DNA of 64,000 nucleotides, from assembly GCF_001956045.1 (NCBI RefSeq), contig NZ_MRTH01000016.1:1-64000 (forward strand), given 5' to 3'. A program made the translations under genes and the position numbers. The DNA comes from Paenibacillus sp. FSL H7-0331. GTDB taxonomy: Bacteria > Bacillota > Bacilli > Paenibacillales > NBRC-103111. Below are positions 7,794 through 16,820 of the stretch, in pieces (positions within the stretch are counted from its first letter, which is position 1; every line of letters starts with the position of its first letter). A model generated the notes under the pieces. It had not been told where the DNA came from, made no database searches, and saw only the letters and a program-made list of their open reading frames with translations.

Positions 7794-9617
7794 ATGTGGA
7801 AAATGCTAGCTAGAATGGTGCCACCCCGAACGCTTCGATTTAAACTGATGATTGCATCCGTTGTCTGCATTTTGATTCCGGCTTGTATAACCATTTCGGT
7901 CTACAATTATTTAACGCGAGACGCGGTTAAGGAGCAGGCGGTCTCCAATGCTGCGGAATCTCTAAAGCTGGTAGACGGCTACGTCACGAATCTGCTGAAA
8001 TACATGCTTAATATTGCGAATTATATTCAAATTGATTCCGAAATTAATACGATTTTGAATGAGGTTTCAAAAGGCGGGTATCAGGGAGCCGATATTGAAT
8101 ATCGGAGATTTGCCGATAGATACAAGATTACTAGCAAAATCACGAATATTACTTTCACCGGTGAAAAGAGCTATGTGACGATTTTATTGAAAAACGGAAC
8201 GTATTATACGAACTACCCGCTGTATGAGTATGATCCGACGCAAATCTTTCAAGAGCCTTGGTTCGGTAAGCTAAAAGAATTGAACGGGCTTCAATCCTAC
8301 TGGGTAGGCACGGCGCCAACGGTGTTTACGACCGAAAAATCATTAAAAAACACGCATCAACTCTCTGTAGCCCGCACACTGCGAGGTGATGGACTCGATA
8401 TTTACGGCTATGTCATTGTAACGGTCATGGAAAATCAAGTGAACCAAATATTTAACCGAATAGCATCGGGTCAGGAAACCTTGCTGCTGGATGAGTCGGA
8501 TACGATCCTTTCACAAAGAAACAGCGAACATGTCGGCACCCAATTCCCCTATGTGAAGCAAGCGGCAGAGCGTGCCTCGGATATCATTCGTATTGAGAAT
8601 GAAGATTATTTGCTGACTACACTCCCGTTAAGCGTTACCGATTGGAAGCTGGTGTCGTTAATTCCTTATAAAAAAGCGATTTTCAAAATCGATTCGATCT
8701 TTAAGCGGGTACTTATTTATCAAGTCATCTCATTCCTTGTATTTTTATTGCTGCTGCTCTATCTCCTGCAAGCTTTTACAAAGCCGCTCGTGCATTTGGG
8801 AAGGGTGGCGGCAACGGTACGGCGAGGCAATTTGGAGGTGCGTTCCTACATCCGGGGCCAGGATGAAATTGGAAATCTCGGCATGTCCATAGATCAAATG
8901 CTGGATCATATCAAATATATGATTGCTGAAATTACAGAAACCCAGACGCGCAAGCGCAAGGCGGAGCTCGCTATGCTGCAGGTGCAGATCAATCCGCATT
9001 TCTTGTTTAATGTACTGAATTCGATTCGAATGAAGGTGCTGAGGAAAGGCGATGTGGAAAGCGCGCAAATGATGAGCTCACTCTCCAAGCTTCTCAGAAT
9101 GACGATCTCTCAGGATCAAGATTTGATCTACCTTCACGAAGAGGTGGGGACCGTCAAGGAGTATGTTCAATTAATGGATATGAGGCAAAAGGAAAAGGTG
9201 AACCTTGAAATTGATGTGTCACCGGATGTGCTTTTTGAGAAGGTACCGAGATTCTTTTTACAGCCGATAATTGAAAATGCGCTTATTCACGGATTGAATC
9301 AATGCGCTGGAACCATTACGCTGAGGGCAACTGTAAATGAACGGCAATTCGTAGTGGTAGTTGAGGATAATGGGCAAGGAATGGAACCCCACGTATTAGC
9401 GTCACTTCGTCATAATGTGCTGACAGGCAAAGGCTTGGACACATCAGAGGGAGAGGATGAATATCGCTTTTCCAGCGTGGGTTTGCCTAATGTATGGGAA
9501 CGGATGAAGCTAACCTTCGGGGATGCCTTTGAAATGAAGATCGACAGTGAACGCGGAAAAGGGAGCTGGGTAACGATGCTGTTTCCAAGGGAATTGGAGG
9601 GTCGCCGCGATGTATAA
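7794..9617 (+). CDS. YesM-type sensor histidine kinase
   Basis: 607 residues. One helix (about 18-40), an extracytoplasmic sensor region to about 300, a second helix (about 305-327), a HAMP linker, then a LytS/YesM-class kinase core. The phospho-acceptor is H402 in Q-I-N-P-H-F-L-F-N, and the ATP-binding N-box is QPIIENALIHGL, with a GxGL-type end near VGLPNVWERM. The C-terminus overlaps the regulator gene by 8 bases. In this family the kinase usually senses the carbohydrate handled by the adjacent ABC importer, here the preceding lipoprotein and permeases. The ligand is unknown. Confidence 0.92.
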   Translation: MWKMLARMVPPRTLRFKLMIASVVCILIPACITISVYNYLTRDAVKEQAVSNAAESLKLVDGYVTNLLKYMLNIANYIQIDSEINTILNEVSKGGYQGADIEYRRFADRYKITSKITNITFTGEKSYVTILLKNGTYYTNYPLYEYDPTQIFQEPWFGKLKELNGLQSYWVGTAPTVFTTEKSLKNTHQLSVARTLRGDGLDIYGYVIVTVMENQVNQIFNRIASGQETLLLDESDTILSQRNSEHVGTQFPYVKQAAERASDIIRIENEDYLLTTLPLSVTDWKLVSLIPYKKAIFKIDSIFKRVLIYQVISFLVFLLLLLYLLQAFTKPLVHLGRVAATVRRGNLEVRSYIRGQDEIGNLGMSIDQMLDHIKYMIAEITETQTRKRKAELAMLQVQINPHFLFNVLNSIRMKVLRKGDVESAQMMSSLSKLLRMTISQDQDLIYLHEEVGTVKEYVQLMDMRQKEKVNLEIDVSPDVLFEKVPRFFLQPIIENALIHGLNQCAGTITLRATVNERQFVVVVEDNGQGMEPHVLASLRHNVLTGKGLDTSEGEDEYRFSSVGLPNVWERMKLTFGDAFEMKIDSERGKGSWVTMLFPRELEGRRDV

Positions 9618-11238
9618 AGTGATGCTGGTAGATGATGACTATCCCGTTCTTGAGTTATTATCGGAAGCCATAGACTGGGTACGCCTCGACTTGCAGCTGA
9701 TCAGTGTTCATGAGAATGGGATAAGTGCTTTGGAAGCGTGCGCTGAAACTATGCCGGATATTGTCATTACGGATATTGGCATGCCCAAGATGAACGGTTT
9801 GGAGCTCATTCGTGAGCTGCAGCAGCGCAAACCGGATATTCGAGTCGCTATTCTGTCCTGCCATAATGAATTTCGTTTGGCGCAGCAGGCGATGAAGCTG
9901 AATGTTCAGGATTACCTGCTGAAGGATACTTTGGATCCTGCAGATCTGGAGAAGCTGCTGCTGCAGTTTAAGGACAAACTGGACCAGGAACAGCAGCAGG
10001 ATCAACTCCATACCCATCTGCTGGATCTGGTTGATCGCAGCAAAGAGCTGATGAGGGAAAAGTTTATTCGCAGTACCATCCAGGAACCTATTTTGGATGC
10101 AGCCAAATGGCAATTGGAGGCGAACGCCTTCGGCTTAAGCTTCCAAGGGCAAGTATGCCTCCCGGTCATGGGCTTTATCAGCAACTACCGAAGCGTCACT
10201 CAGCGATTCGGATCCCACGATATTTTGCGTTTTGCTGTCAATAATGTGATTCAGGAAGTATTGGACAAGGAGAGTTCCCGGACGATTCATGTCAGCTACG
10301 ATGCCAAAGAATCGTTTATGCTGTATTTGTACCCGCCAGGTCTTAAGGTAAATCCTTATGAGCAAACGAAACGAACGATTGAGTTGATACAAGGAGCACT
10401 GCGCCGTTCCTTGAAAATAACCATGAACTATTTGATCGGAACGATAAGCACCAACCATGAGGAGCTGAAGCAGGGTCTAAAAGGGCTGCTGGGCAGCTCA
10501 GCACAACGCTTTTATTTAGGTGAGGGAGAGATCGCCAGACAACAGGATCGGGGGCTTGTCAAAGCACACGTATTCTCTTTTTACGATAAGGCCAATGAAG
10601 AGTTCAGAGACATTCTGATCGATAAACGAGAAGCGGCCTTGCTGCCAACGATCCAACGTTGGATGAACGTATTCAAGGAGCAGGCTTGCCCGCCGGAGAT
10701 GGTTAAGGATTGGGTATTGAAGCTGCTGCTCGATTTGAAGCTAAAGCTGCAATCCTTGCAGCATTTCCGGTCCACGTATTCCGTCGATGTGATGCACAAG
10801 GATATCTTAGAGATCGATACCTTGACGGAGCTGGAAAGCTGGCTTATCGATTACTTCCATTCTGCCATATCGGTGACGGGAGAAATTATGGACCATAGCA
10901 AACGTCTGTCTGTACTGAATGCCTTGCAATATGTGTCCATGAATTTGGATAAACGCATCTCTCTGGAGGAAGTGGCCGAACATCTCTTTTTGAATTCCAG
11001 TTACTTCAGCCGTTTGTTTAAGAAGGAAACGGGAGAGACGTTTATTGAGTACGTGACCCGAATGAAGATGGAAAGAGCGAAAGAACTGCTGGATATGACC
11101 AATGAGCCGATGTGTAAAATTTGCGAGCTGCTTGGTTATGACAGCCAGAGCTATTTTATCAAAATATTCAAATCCTATAACGGGCTGACCCCTGTTGAAT
11201 ACAGAAAGCAGAAATCGTTTACTAGTGTCAAAGTGTGA
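9610..11238 (+). CDS. YesN-type response regulator with AraC output
   Basis: 542 residues. An N-terminal receiver carries the acidic pocket (D8-D10) and phospho-acceptor D55 in D-I-G-M-P, with K104 in the LLKDT segment. A long central linker of about 280 residues leads to a C-terminal AraC/XylS double helix-turn-helix (about 440-535) containing ISLEEVAEHLFLNSSYFSRLFKK-type sequence. Partner of the overlapping YesM-like kinase. It is expected to activate the transporter operon in response to extracellular sugar. Confidence 0.92.
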   Translation: MYKVMLVDDDYPVLELLSEAIDWVRLDLQLISVHENGISALEACAETMPDIVITDIGMPKMNGLELIRELQQRKPDIRVAILSCHNEFRLAQQAMKLNVQDYLLKDTLDPADLEKLLLQFKDKLDQEQQQDQLHTHLLDLVDRSKELMREKFIRSTIQEPILDAAKWQLEANAFGLSFQGQVCLPVMGFISNYRSVTQRFGSHDILRFAVNNVIQEVLDKESSRTIHVSYDAKESFMLYLYPPGLKVNPYEQTKRTIELIQGALRRSLKITMNYLIGTISTNHEELKQGLKGLLGSSAQRFYLGEGEIARQQDRGLVKAHVFSFYDKANEEFRDILIDKREAALLPTIQRWMNVFKEQACPPEMVKDWVLKLLLDLKLKLQSLQHFRSTYSVDVMHKDILEIDTLTELESWLIDYFHSAISVTGEIMDHSKRLSVLNALQYVSMNLDKRISLEEVAEHLFLNSSYFSRLFKKETGETFIEYVTRMKMERAKELLDMTNEPMCKICELLGYDSQSYFIKIFKSYNGLTPVEYRKQKSFTSVKV

Positions 11239-11295
11239 TTAGCGGTTAACGAATTCGAATAAGCATGTAGAGAATGATTGCGGGGTGGGCTATCC

Positions 11296-12021
11296 ATGAC
11301 AAAGTTTGCATTTGTAACCGGAGCGGACCGGGGGTTGGGGTACGAGTTGGTTCTGCAGCTGCTGAACAGGCAATATACCGTATTTGCTGGCAGATATTTG
11401 CGCGATTGGGATCAGCTGGACAAGGCGGTCCCTGAGTATGACGGTAGGTTAATCGTGATGGATTTGGACGTATCTGACGAAGCCAGTGTTCAGCAAGCTG
11501 CTAGTGTGATCGGCGGCCATACGAGCAAGCTGGATGTCGTTATTAATAATGCGGGCATCGGCGGCCGCAAGGACGATGAAATTTTTGGAGAGATCGATTT
11601 TAACAACATCATACAGTTATTCAATGTCAATGCATTGGGGCCGCTTAGGGTGACGCAGGCCATTCTACCGCTTCTTATGAATGGTGAAGACAAACTGCTT
11701 GTCAATATTTCTTCTGAAGCCGGACAAATTAATCAAACGTGGCGGGAGGGCTGGTATGGCTACTGCATGTCGAAGGCGGCATTAAACATTCAGTCTAACC
11801 TTGTCCATAATCAATTGAAGAACAAAGGTGGACGTGTTCTTGTCATCCACCCAGGCTGGATGAAGACGTATATGAGTGGGAAATTAAACGAATCCGCAGA
11901 TGTCGCAGCAGAGGAAGCGGCTTCACAGATCGTAGAAACGCTGCTGCAGTATCAAGAAAACAAAGAGGTATTAACTCATCCGGCTTTCCTTAATTACAAG
12001 GCTGAGGAAATGAGCTGGTAA
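11296..12021 (+). CDS. SDR-family NAD(P)-dependent oxidoreductase
   Basis: 241-residue classical short-chain dehydrogenase. It has an early TGADRGLGYEL cofactor-binding turn, N-N-A-G-I-G, catalytic Ser in N-I-S-S-E, and an intact Y-x-x-x-K (YCMSK). I chose ATG 11296 over TTG 11278 because GGGGTGGG precedes it and the motif lies at the usual distance from the start. The sequence resembles the SDR group near CsgA/sepiapterin-reductase-like proteins. It sits 57 bases after the regulator and 27 before the ThuA gene, so it may modify the sugar imported by this locus. Substrate unknown. Confidence 0.85.
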   Translation: MTKFAFVTGADRGLGYELVLQLLNRQYTVFAGRYLRDWDQLDKAVPEYDGRLIVMDLDVSDEASVQQAASVIGGHTSKLDVVINNAGIGGRKDDEIFGEIDFNNIIQLFNVNALGPLRVTQAILPLLMNGEDKLLVNISSEAGQINQTWREGWYGYCMSKAALNIQSNLVHNQLKNKGGRVLVIHPGWMKTYMSGKLNESADVAAEEAASQIVETLLQYQENKEVLTHPAFLNYKAEEMSW

Positions 12022-12048
12022 ACAGATCGAAAGGGGCTTATATGCCAT

Positions 12049-12690
12049 ATGGAAACTAATAAAAAAGCTTTATTGCTGGGTGACATTATAAACGCCAAAT
12101 ATCATCCGCTTCAAGCGGTTGCAGATGACATCATCGGTGTGTTCGAGGATCATATTCGCGTGGAGGTTTCGGAAGACCGGGAGAAGCTAACGGTTGAACA
12201 GCTCAAAGAATTCGATTTATTCATTTCGTATACCGATAGCTGGCGCGTTCAGGTAACGCCAGAGCAAGTAGCGGGACTATTAACTTATGTAAGCAGCGGC
12301 GGCGGGCTGCTAGTTATTCATAATGGAGTGTCTCTGCAAGCCAGATATGAGCTGAGCCAATTGATAGGAGCCAAGTTTACGGGACATCCTCCTTATACAA
12401 CATTGGATTTCCATCTTACTTCCGCAGAACACGAAATTACAGAAGGAATTGAACCCTTTACCATGGATGAGGAGCCTTACCGTTATGACATGGATCCATT
12501 GTCAGAGAAGACGGTACTGCTCGAATATACGCATGAAGGCGAGAAATGGCCTGCTGCCTGGGCACATGAGTACGGTCTGGGCAGAGTTGTCTATCTTATG
12601 CCGGGGCATCACGTTGAATCATTCAAGCACCCGACGTACCGGAAGCTGATCCTTCAGGCCGGGCAATGGGCCTTGAGAAAGCAGCTTTAA
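12049..12690 (+). CDS. ThuA-like domain protein (trehalose utilisation family)
   Basis: 213 residues with a class I glutamine-amidotransferase-like fold seen in ThuA proteins: an N-terminal K-A-L-L-L-G-D strand, GGGLLVIHNG in the middle, G-H-P in the substrate loop, D-E-E-P-Y-R-Y-D-M and a final GRVVYLMPGHH. ThuA/ThuB proteins act in sugar 3-keto-derivative metabolism in rhizobia, and ThuA-like proteins often accompany ABC sugar importers and oxidoreductases in Paenibacillus, as here. It is the last gene before a strong terminator. Enzymatic activity is not established for this subfamily. Confidence 0.85.
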   Translation: METNKKALLLGDIINAKYHPLQAVADDIIGVFEDHIRVEVSEDREKLTVEQLKEFDLFISYTDSWRVQVTPEQVAGLLTYVSSGGGLLVIHNGVSLQARYELSQLIGAKFTGHPPYTTLDFHLTSAEHEITEGIEPFTMDEEPYRYDMDPLSEKTVLLEYTHEGEKWPAAWAHEYGLGRVVYLMPGHHVESFKHPTYRKLILQAGQWALRKQL

Positions 12691-12715
12691 GCGTCAGGGA
12701 AGGCCAATGCTATGA

Positions 12716-12761
12716 GAAGAAGACCCTCCAGCCTGATACAACAGGCTGGAGGGTCTTCTTC
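12716..12761. terminator. bidirectional terminator
   Basis: Perfect 20-bp stem (12716-12735 with 12742-12761) around a 6-base loop, GAAGAAGACCC... / ...GGGTCTTCTTC. The pyrimidine-rich right arm on either strand gives a U/C-rich 3' end. It separates the rightward ThuA gene from the leftward SDR gene, so it probably ends both. Confidence 0.85.
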
Positions 12762-12770
12762 TTCAACGAT

Positions 12771-13553
12771 TTATAGTGTTGCTCCTTTTCCGCCGTCGAC
12801 ATTCACCGCCGTGCCAGTGACATAAGAAGCGGCATCGGATACGAGAAACGTAATTACATTTGCCGCCTCCTGTGTATAGCCTATGCGACCCAACGGAATT
12901 TGATGGTCGGGAAGCTGCGAGAATTGCTCCCAGGTAAGCTCAGGATGCTGGTTTTTCCAGCCCTTTTCGATCTGATCGCTTTGAATTAATCCCACGCACA
13001 CGGCATTCACGCGAGTATGGCTGGAGGCCAAATCTTTACTCATGGCCTTGGTTAACGCCAAGCCTGCTGCACGGCTGACCGAAGTGGGCAGTGTAGATGC
13101 GCCAGGGGTTTTGGCGGAGGAGGTAGACATGTTCACAATCGCACCTTTACCTGATTCTTTTAAGTAAGGCAGTGCTGCTTTGGAACAATGAATAGCACCA
13201 AATAATTTCAAGTCTAGATCCTGCGTCCAATCCTCATGCGTAGCTTGCTCGAAAGGGCTGGCGGCGAAGGTGCCTGCATTATTGATCAATATATCCAATC
13301 GCCCAAAGTGCCCTACGGTTTCCGCAACAGCTCTCTGACAATCTTCCTCGGATGAAACGTTGGCTTGAATATAGTGAACGTTTGCGCCGGTTTTCTCAAC
13401 AATCTTCGCTGCTGCGCTGCGCAGGTCATCCTCATTGCGAGCGCAAATGGCGATATGGGCGCCCTCAGAGGCCAGCGTTATCGCTGTTACTAATCCGATC
13501 CCCTTGCTTCCACCGGTAATCAGAGCTACTTTTCCTGCTAATCCCAAATCCAT
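12771..13553 (-). CDS. SDR-fold protein lacking the classical catalytic tetrad
   Basis: 260 residues with an intact Rossmann cofactor turn (TGGSKGIG, residues 13-20), N-N-A-G (91-94) and the usual C-terminal D-G-G. The active site is unusual. The Tyr of Y-x-x-x-K aligns with Thr157 and the Lys with Arg161 (PTSVSRAAG), and the tetrad Asn of N-L-x-G aligns with Lys116. Only the Ser-rich strand (NMSTSS) remains. Start ATG follows GGGGGAT. It may be a divergent SDR subgroup with different chemistry or a non-enzymatic cofactor-binding protein. It stands alone between a bidirectional terminator and a divergent kinase gene. Confidence 0.85.
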   Translation of the reverse strand: MDLGLAGKVALITGGSKGIGLVTAITLASEGAHIAICARNEDDLRSAAAKIVEKTGANVHYIQANVSSEEDCQRAVAETVGHFGRLDILINNAGTFAASPFEQATHEDWTQDLDLKLFGAIHCSKAALPYLKESGKGAIVNMSTSSAKTPGASTLPTSVSRAAGLALTKAMSKDLASSHTRVNAVCVGLIQSDQIEKGWKNQHPELTWEQFSQLPDHQIPLGRIGYTQEAANVITFLVSDAASYVTGTAVNVDGGKGATL

Positions 13554-13880
13554 TTCGTATCCCCCTATCGTTCATAGGCATTATGAACCTTCCTGTAAAA
13601 GAACAATATACCTATCATCTATTTCATTATAGTTGTAATGCATTTCTTTCCTTATCTTTATTTTGATTTTTCGTAGTAATATTTTTACTTTATCTGCATT
13701 GAATTCAGGCTGGGAAGCAGCGGTACGGGCTATACGAATATCTGACTAGTTATCGACGGTCTGAAATGTCATTCACTCTATGTTCAAGCCTTGCGCTCTA
13801 TGTTTTCGTATACTACTATATTAAAAGAAAGGGAAATATAGCAAAATTCTTTTTACGTCATACCTAAAAGGGCCTACCTC
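13554..13880. other. divergent intergenic region with 20-bp-spaced direct repeats
   Basis: No gene seen. It contains the outward starts of the SDR gene (minus) and the 7TM kinase gene (plus). Two 11-base direct repeats, CACTCTATGTT (13774-13784) and CGCTCTATGTT (13794-13804), differ at one base and start exactly 20 bases apart. A TATACT hexamer at 13809-13814 lies just downstream, so the repeats occupy the place of an activator site for a promoter with a poor -35. Such tandem same-face repeats are typical response-regulator sites. Confidence 0.5.
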
Positions 13881-15611
13881 ATGAATTCCACAGTAGAGCT
13901 TGTCTTTATGATTGCCTCAGTGATCATGACGTGCATCATTTTGTCTTTTGCATACAGGTTTAGAAAAGCACGCGGAGTCAGTTATTTTATCGGCGTGATC
14001 GTCTGCAGGTTTATTTACTCAAGTGGCGTCATTATGGAGAAAAGCAGCTATTTATTAATGGAGAAGCTAATTTTTCGCAACGTTCAGTATACGGCGCTTA
14101 ATTTTATAATACCTTTTATGATTTTGTTCGTACATGAATTGACTGGTCATGAAAAGATACTAAGGGTACGATGGAAGATCATGTTGTTCGTAGGGTTCGC
14201 GCTCTGGTCGCTCCTTATGTGGTTCGACCCTGAACTTCATTTGACATATCGCACCATCCAGCTCTATGACGGTCATTTAGTCACGACAAGAACCGCCTAT
14301 TCAATCGCGTTCATTATTATTTGTTATAGTACTCTGGCTGTATGTATTTATTTTATATTTCAGTACATTCGGAATATCCGTAACGATTTTCGTAAGCCGG
14401 GAATGTGGGTGCTGTTTCTGTCCTCATTTCCGCTTGTTCTTGAGGTTGTGAAATCGGTGAAGCCTGCATGGTCATCCTGGCTGCTTCCGTTGTCGGTTTA
14501 CTGTGGATTTACAGGCATGTTAATGCTAGTCATTACACTGCGGCTTAAATTTTTCTCTACCGTTCCCATTGCCAGGAGTATTGTGCTCGATACACTTCAA
14601 GAAAGTATAGTGATCGCGAATGCTTCAGGAAAGATTATCGACAGTAATAAACAGGCCTCCGAATGGTTTTCAGAGATGGGATATGCCTCTATTTATGGTC
14701 GGAATATGACGGAATTATTGGCGTCTTGGCCGGAATGGCATAAGCTGTGCATGTCAATGGAACAGGGCCGTGTCGAGATTGACGCTTGGCTGGATGGAGA
14801 AAGAAAAATCTACAATGTGAACATATATCCGTTACATATACTGGGCAAGCAGGGACAGGGCAGCATTTCTCTCATCTTTGATATTACGGAGAAGCAAAGG
14901 CATCTGGAGCAGATTGCACAGCTCAGCCAGTTGAAGGATCAACTGTTTACGATCGTATCCCATGATATTCGCAGTCCACTGGCGCTGCAGTTTCAACTAG
15001 TGGAATTGCTAGAAGAAGATAGATACCGTTTCGATACGGAACATCGGGAAATCATCGAGATGCTGGGTGACCAGATTCGTAATACACTCGGAATGGCTAA
15101 CAATTTGTTAGAGTGGTTTCGCAGCCAGAGGGAAGATTTATCTCTTCGTCCACAGTCATTGGATTTGTCTGAGGTTGTGGAGGAATGCTGCCATATGCTG
15201 CATATTAAAAGTGAGGCCAAACATATCAGTGTGAATCAAACGATTGATTCAGGCACTCGTGTGTACGCTGACCGGGAAGCACTTGGATTAATTATTCGTA
15301 ATTTGTTATCGAACGCCATTAAATTTACCGGACTGGGGGGTTCAGTCCATGTATATGCCCAGTTATCGGGGGAAATGGTGACCATTTCCGTCCGCGATAA
15401 CGGGGTAGGTATGGAAGAGGAACAGGTTCATCAGTTATTTGGCGAAAAGCAGCTTAACTCAGTGGCAGGCACCTTGGGCGAGAAGGGGGCGGGACTTGGA
15501 CTGCTCGTAAGCCGACAGTTCGTACAACTAAGCGGAGGAAATCTATGGGTGGAAAGCCAAGTAGGGCAAGGAAGCGTATTTCACTTCACTATGAGAGGCG
15601 GAACAGATTGA
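13881..15611 (+). CDS. 7TM-sensor histidine kinase with PAS domain
   Basis: 576 residues. About seven N-terminal helices (residues 1-225, HisKA_7TM-like), a PAS-like segment (about 230-330), then HisKA with phospho-acceptor H361 in VSHDIRSP, N-box NLLSNAIKF, and G-boxes VRDNGVGM and KGAGLGL. The sensor is buried in the membrane, with no large outside domain, so it probably senses a membrane-soluble or membrane-state signal. Its stop overlaps the regulator start by one base (TGATG). It is paralogous to the kinase at 46328, sharing helix layout, PAS and the EWFRSQ sequence after the N-terminal kinase helix. Confidence 0.9.
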   Translation: MNSTVELVFMIASVIMTCIILSFAYRFRKARGVSYFIGVIVCRFIYSSGVIMEKSSYLLMEKLIFRNVQYTALNFIIPFMILFVHELTGHEKILRVRWKIMLFVGFALWSLLMWFDPELHLTYRTIQLYDGHLVTTRTAYSIAFIIICYSTLAVCIYFIFQYIRNIRNDFRKPGMWVLFLSSFPLVLEVVKSVKPAWSSWLLPLSVYCGFTGMLMLVITLRLKFFSTVPIARSIVLDTLQESIVIANASGKIIDSNKQASEWFSEMGYASIYGRNMTELLASWPEWHKLCMSMEQGRVEIDAWLDGERKIYNVNIYPLHILGKQGQGSISLIFDITEKQRHLEQIAQLSQLKDQLFTIVSHDIRSPLALQFQLVELLEEDRYRFDTEHREIIEMLGDQIRNTLGMANNLLEWFRSQREDLSLRPQSLDLSEVVEECCHMLHIKSEAKHISVNQTIDSGTRVYADREALGLIIRNLLSNAIKFTGLGGSVHVYAQLSGEMVTISVRDNGVGMEEEQVHQLFGEKQLNSVAGTLGEKGAGLGLLVSRQFVQLSGGNLWVESQVGQGSVFHFTMRGGTD

Positions 15612-16732
15612 TGAAAGTTCTCCTTGTTGACGATGAGCCTGCGATGCTGTTGGCTATGAAGCGACTGCTGTCGAATATGGAAGGCGTGGAGCTGGTTGGA
15701 AGCTTCCAGAATGCGGCAGAGGCGCTAGACTTCATTCGGGACAGCGAGGTGGATCTCGCATTTCTGGACATCCAGATCGCTGTGGACAACGGATTAGAGC
15801 TGGCCCGCAGCTTGCGTTCGGTTCGTGCTGAACTTGAGATCGTGTTTACAACCTCCCATGCGGAATTTGCGATTCAGGCTTACGATGTTTATCCACTTGA
15901 CTATATGGTTAAGCCTATTTCCAGAATGCGACTAGCCCAGACTATTACTAGAGCGTCTATCAGACGCAGTGCTTCTTCTTCTTCTTCTGATGGTGGCGAC
16001 CTCTTACTTAATCGACTGACGGTTCGGGGACTGGGTTGCTTCGAGGCCAGCAGCAAGCAATTGGGAGCTGTGAAATGGATTTCCAAGAAGAGCATGGAAT
16101 TATTCGCATATTTGCTCGTTCATCGAGGTCGGAGTGTAGCCAAAATCCGTGTTTTGGAGGATGTTTTCCCCGATATGCCTCTTAAAAATGCGGAAGTGTA
16201 CCTCCATACGGCGGTTTATCAGCTTCGGAAAGCGTTGTCGCTGCATGGGTTCAAGGAGATGGTCACTTCAGCGCAAGAACAGTATCGTGTAGATTTGGAT
16301 CAGGCAGATGTTGATTTCATTCGATTTGAGCAGGCCGTGGGGGCATTATCGGAAATTCATGCAGCAAATGAAGCAGAGGCAATCACTTTGGAGAAACAGT
16401 TTGCAGGCGAGTTGTTCGAGGATAAATCGTTTGTGTGGGCTGCTGTGGAGCGAGAACGATTGATGATATTGTACGATGCCTTTGCCAAGCGTCTCGCAAG
16501 CTGGCTGCTAGCTCAGCGGCGATATCGAGAAGCAGCGCACATTGCGAGAAAAATGGTATCTCACAATGAATTTGAAGAAGAGTCCAATCTCCTTCTGCTG
16601 AATATCGTAGGGGCTATGGGGGATCGTCAATCCCTTCAACACTATTATGAGCGCTATACACAATTGCTGCTTCAAGAACTCGGCCTGCAGCCTTCAGAGA
16701 AATTTCGCGAGCTTTATGAACAACATGTGTAA
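15611..16732 (+). CDS. response regulator with BTAD (SARP-like) output
   Basis: 373 residues. Receiver 1-120 has D7/D8 and phospho-acceptor D53, with K103 in V-K-P. It is followed by a winged-helix segment (about 150-235, L-L-V-H-R-G-R-S-V-A) and a C-terminal bacterial transcriptional activation domain of TPR-like helices (about 240-373). I used the ATG at 15611, overlapping the kinase stop, because an in-frame start at 15545 would add 22 residues before the receiver. Receiver-plus-BTAD proteins are found mainly in Paenibacillus-like Firmicutes. Targets are unknown; autoregulation through the repeats at 13774-13804 is a reasonable guess. Confidence 0.9.
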   Translation: MKVLLVDDEPAMLLAMKRLLSNMEGVELVGSFQNAAEALDFIRDSEVDLAFLDIQIAVDNGLELARSLRSVRAELEIVFTTSHAEFAIQAYDVYPLDYMVKPISRMRLAQTITRASIRRSASSSSSDGGDLLLNRLTVRGLGCFEASSKQLGAVKWISKKSMELFAYLLVHRGRSVAKIRVLEDVFPDMPLKNAEVYLHTAVYQLRKALSLHGFKEMVTSAQEQYRVDLDQADVDFIRFEQAVGALSEIHAANEAEAITLEKQFAGELFEDKSFVWAAVERERLMILYDAFAKRLASWLLAQRRYREAAHIARKMVSHNEFEEESNLLLLNIVGAMGDRQSLQHYYERYTQLLLQELGLQPSEKFRELYEQHV

Positions 16733-16820
16733 TCGCCCCTCGTAAACCGATGGGTATTTTTAATGCTATTGGAGGCTATCAAACCAACTTCTAGATCGAA
16801 ACAAATCATGAGGTGCCAAA

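Noticed and set aside
9658..10113. 151-codon minus-strand frame
   Set aside because: Antisense shadow of the YesN-type regulator receiver and linker.
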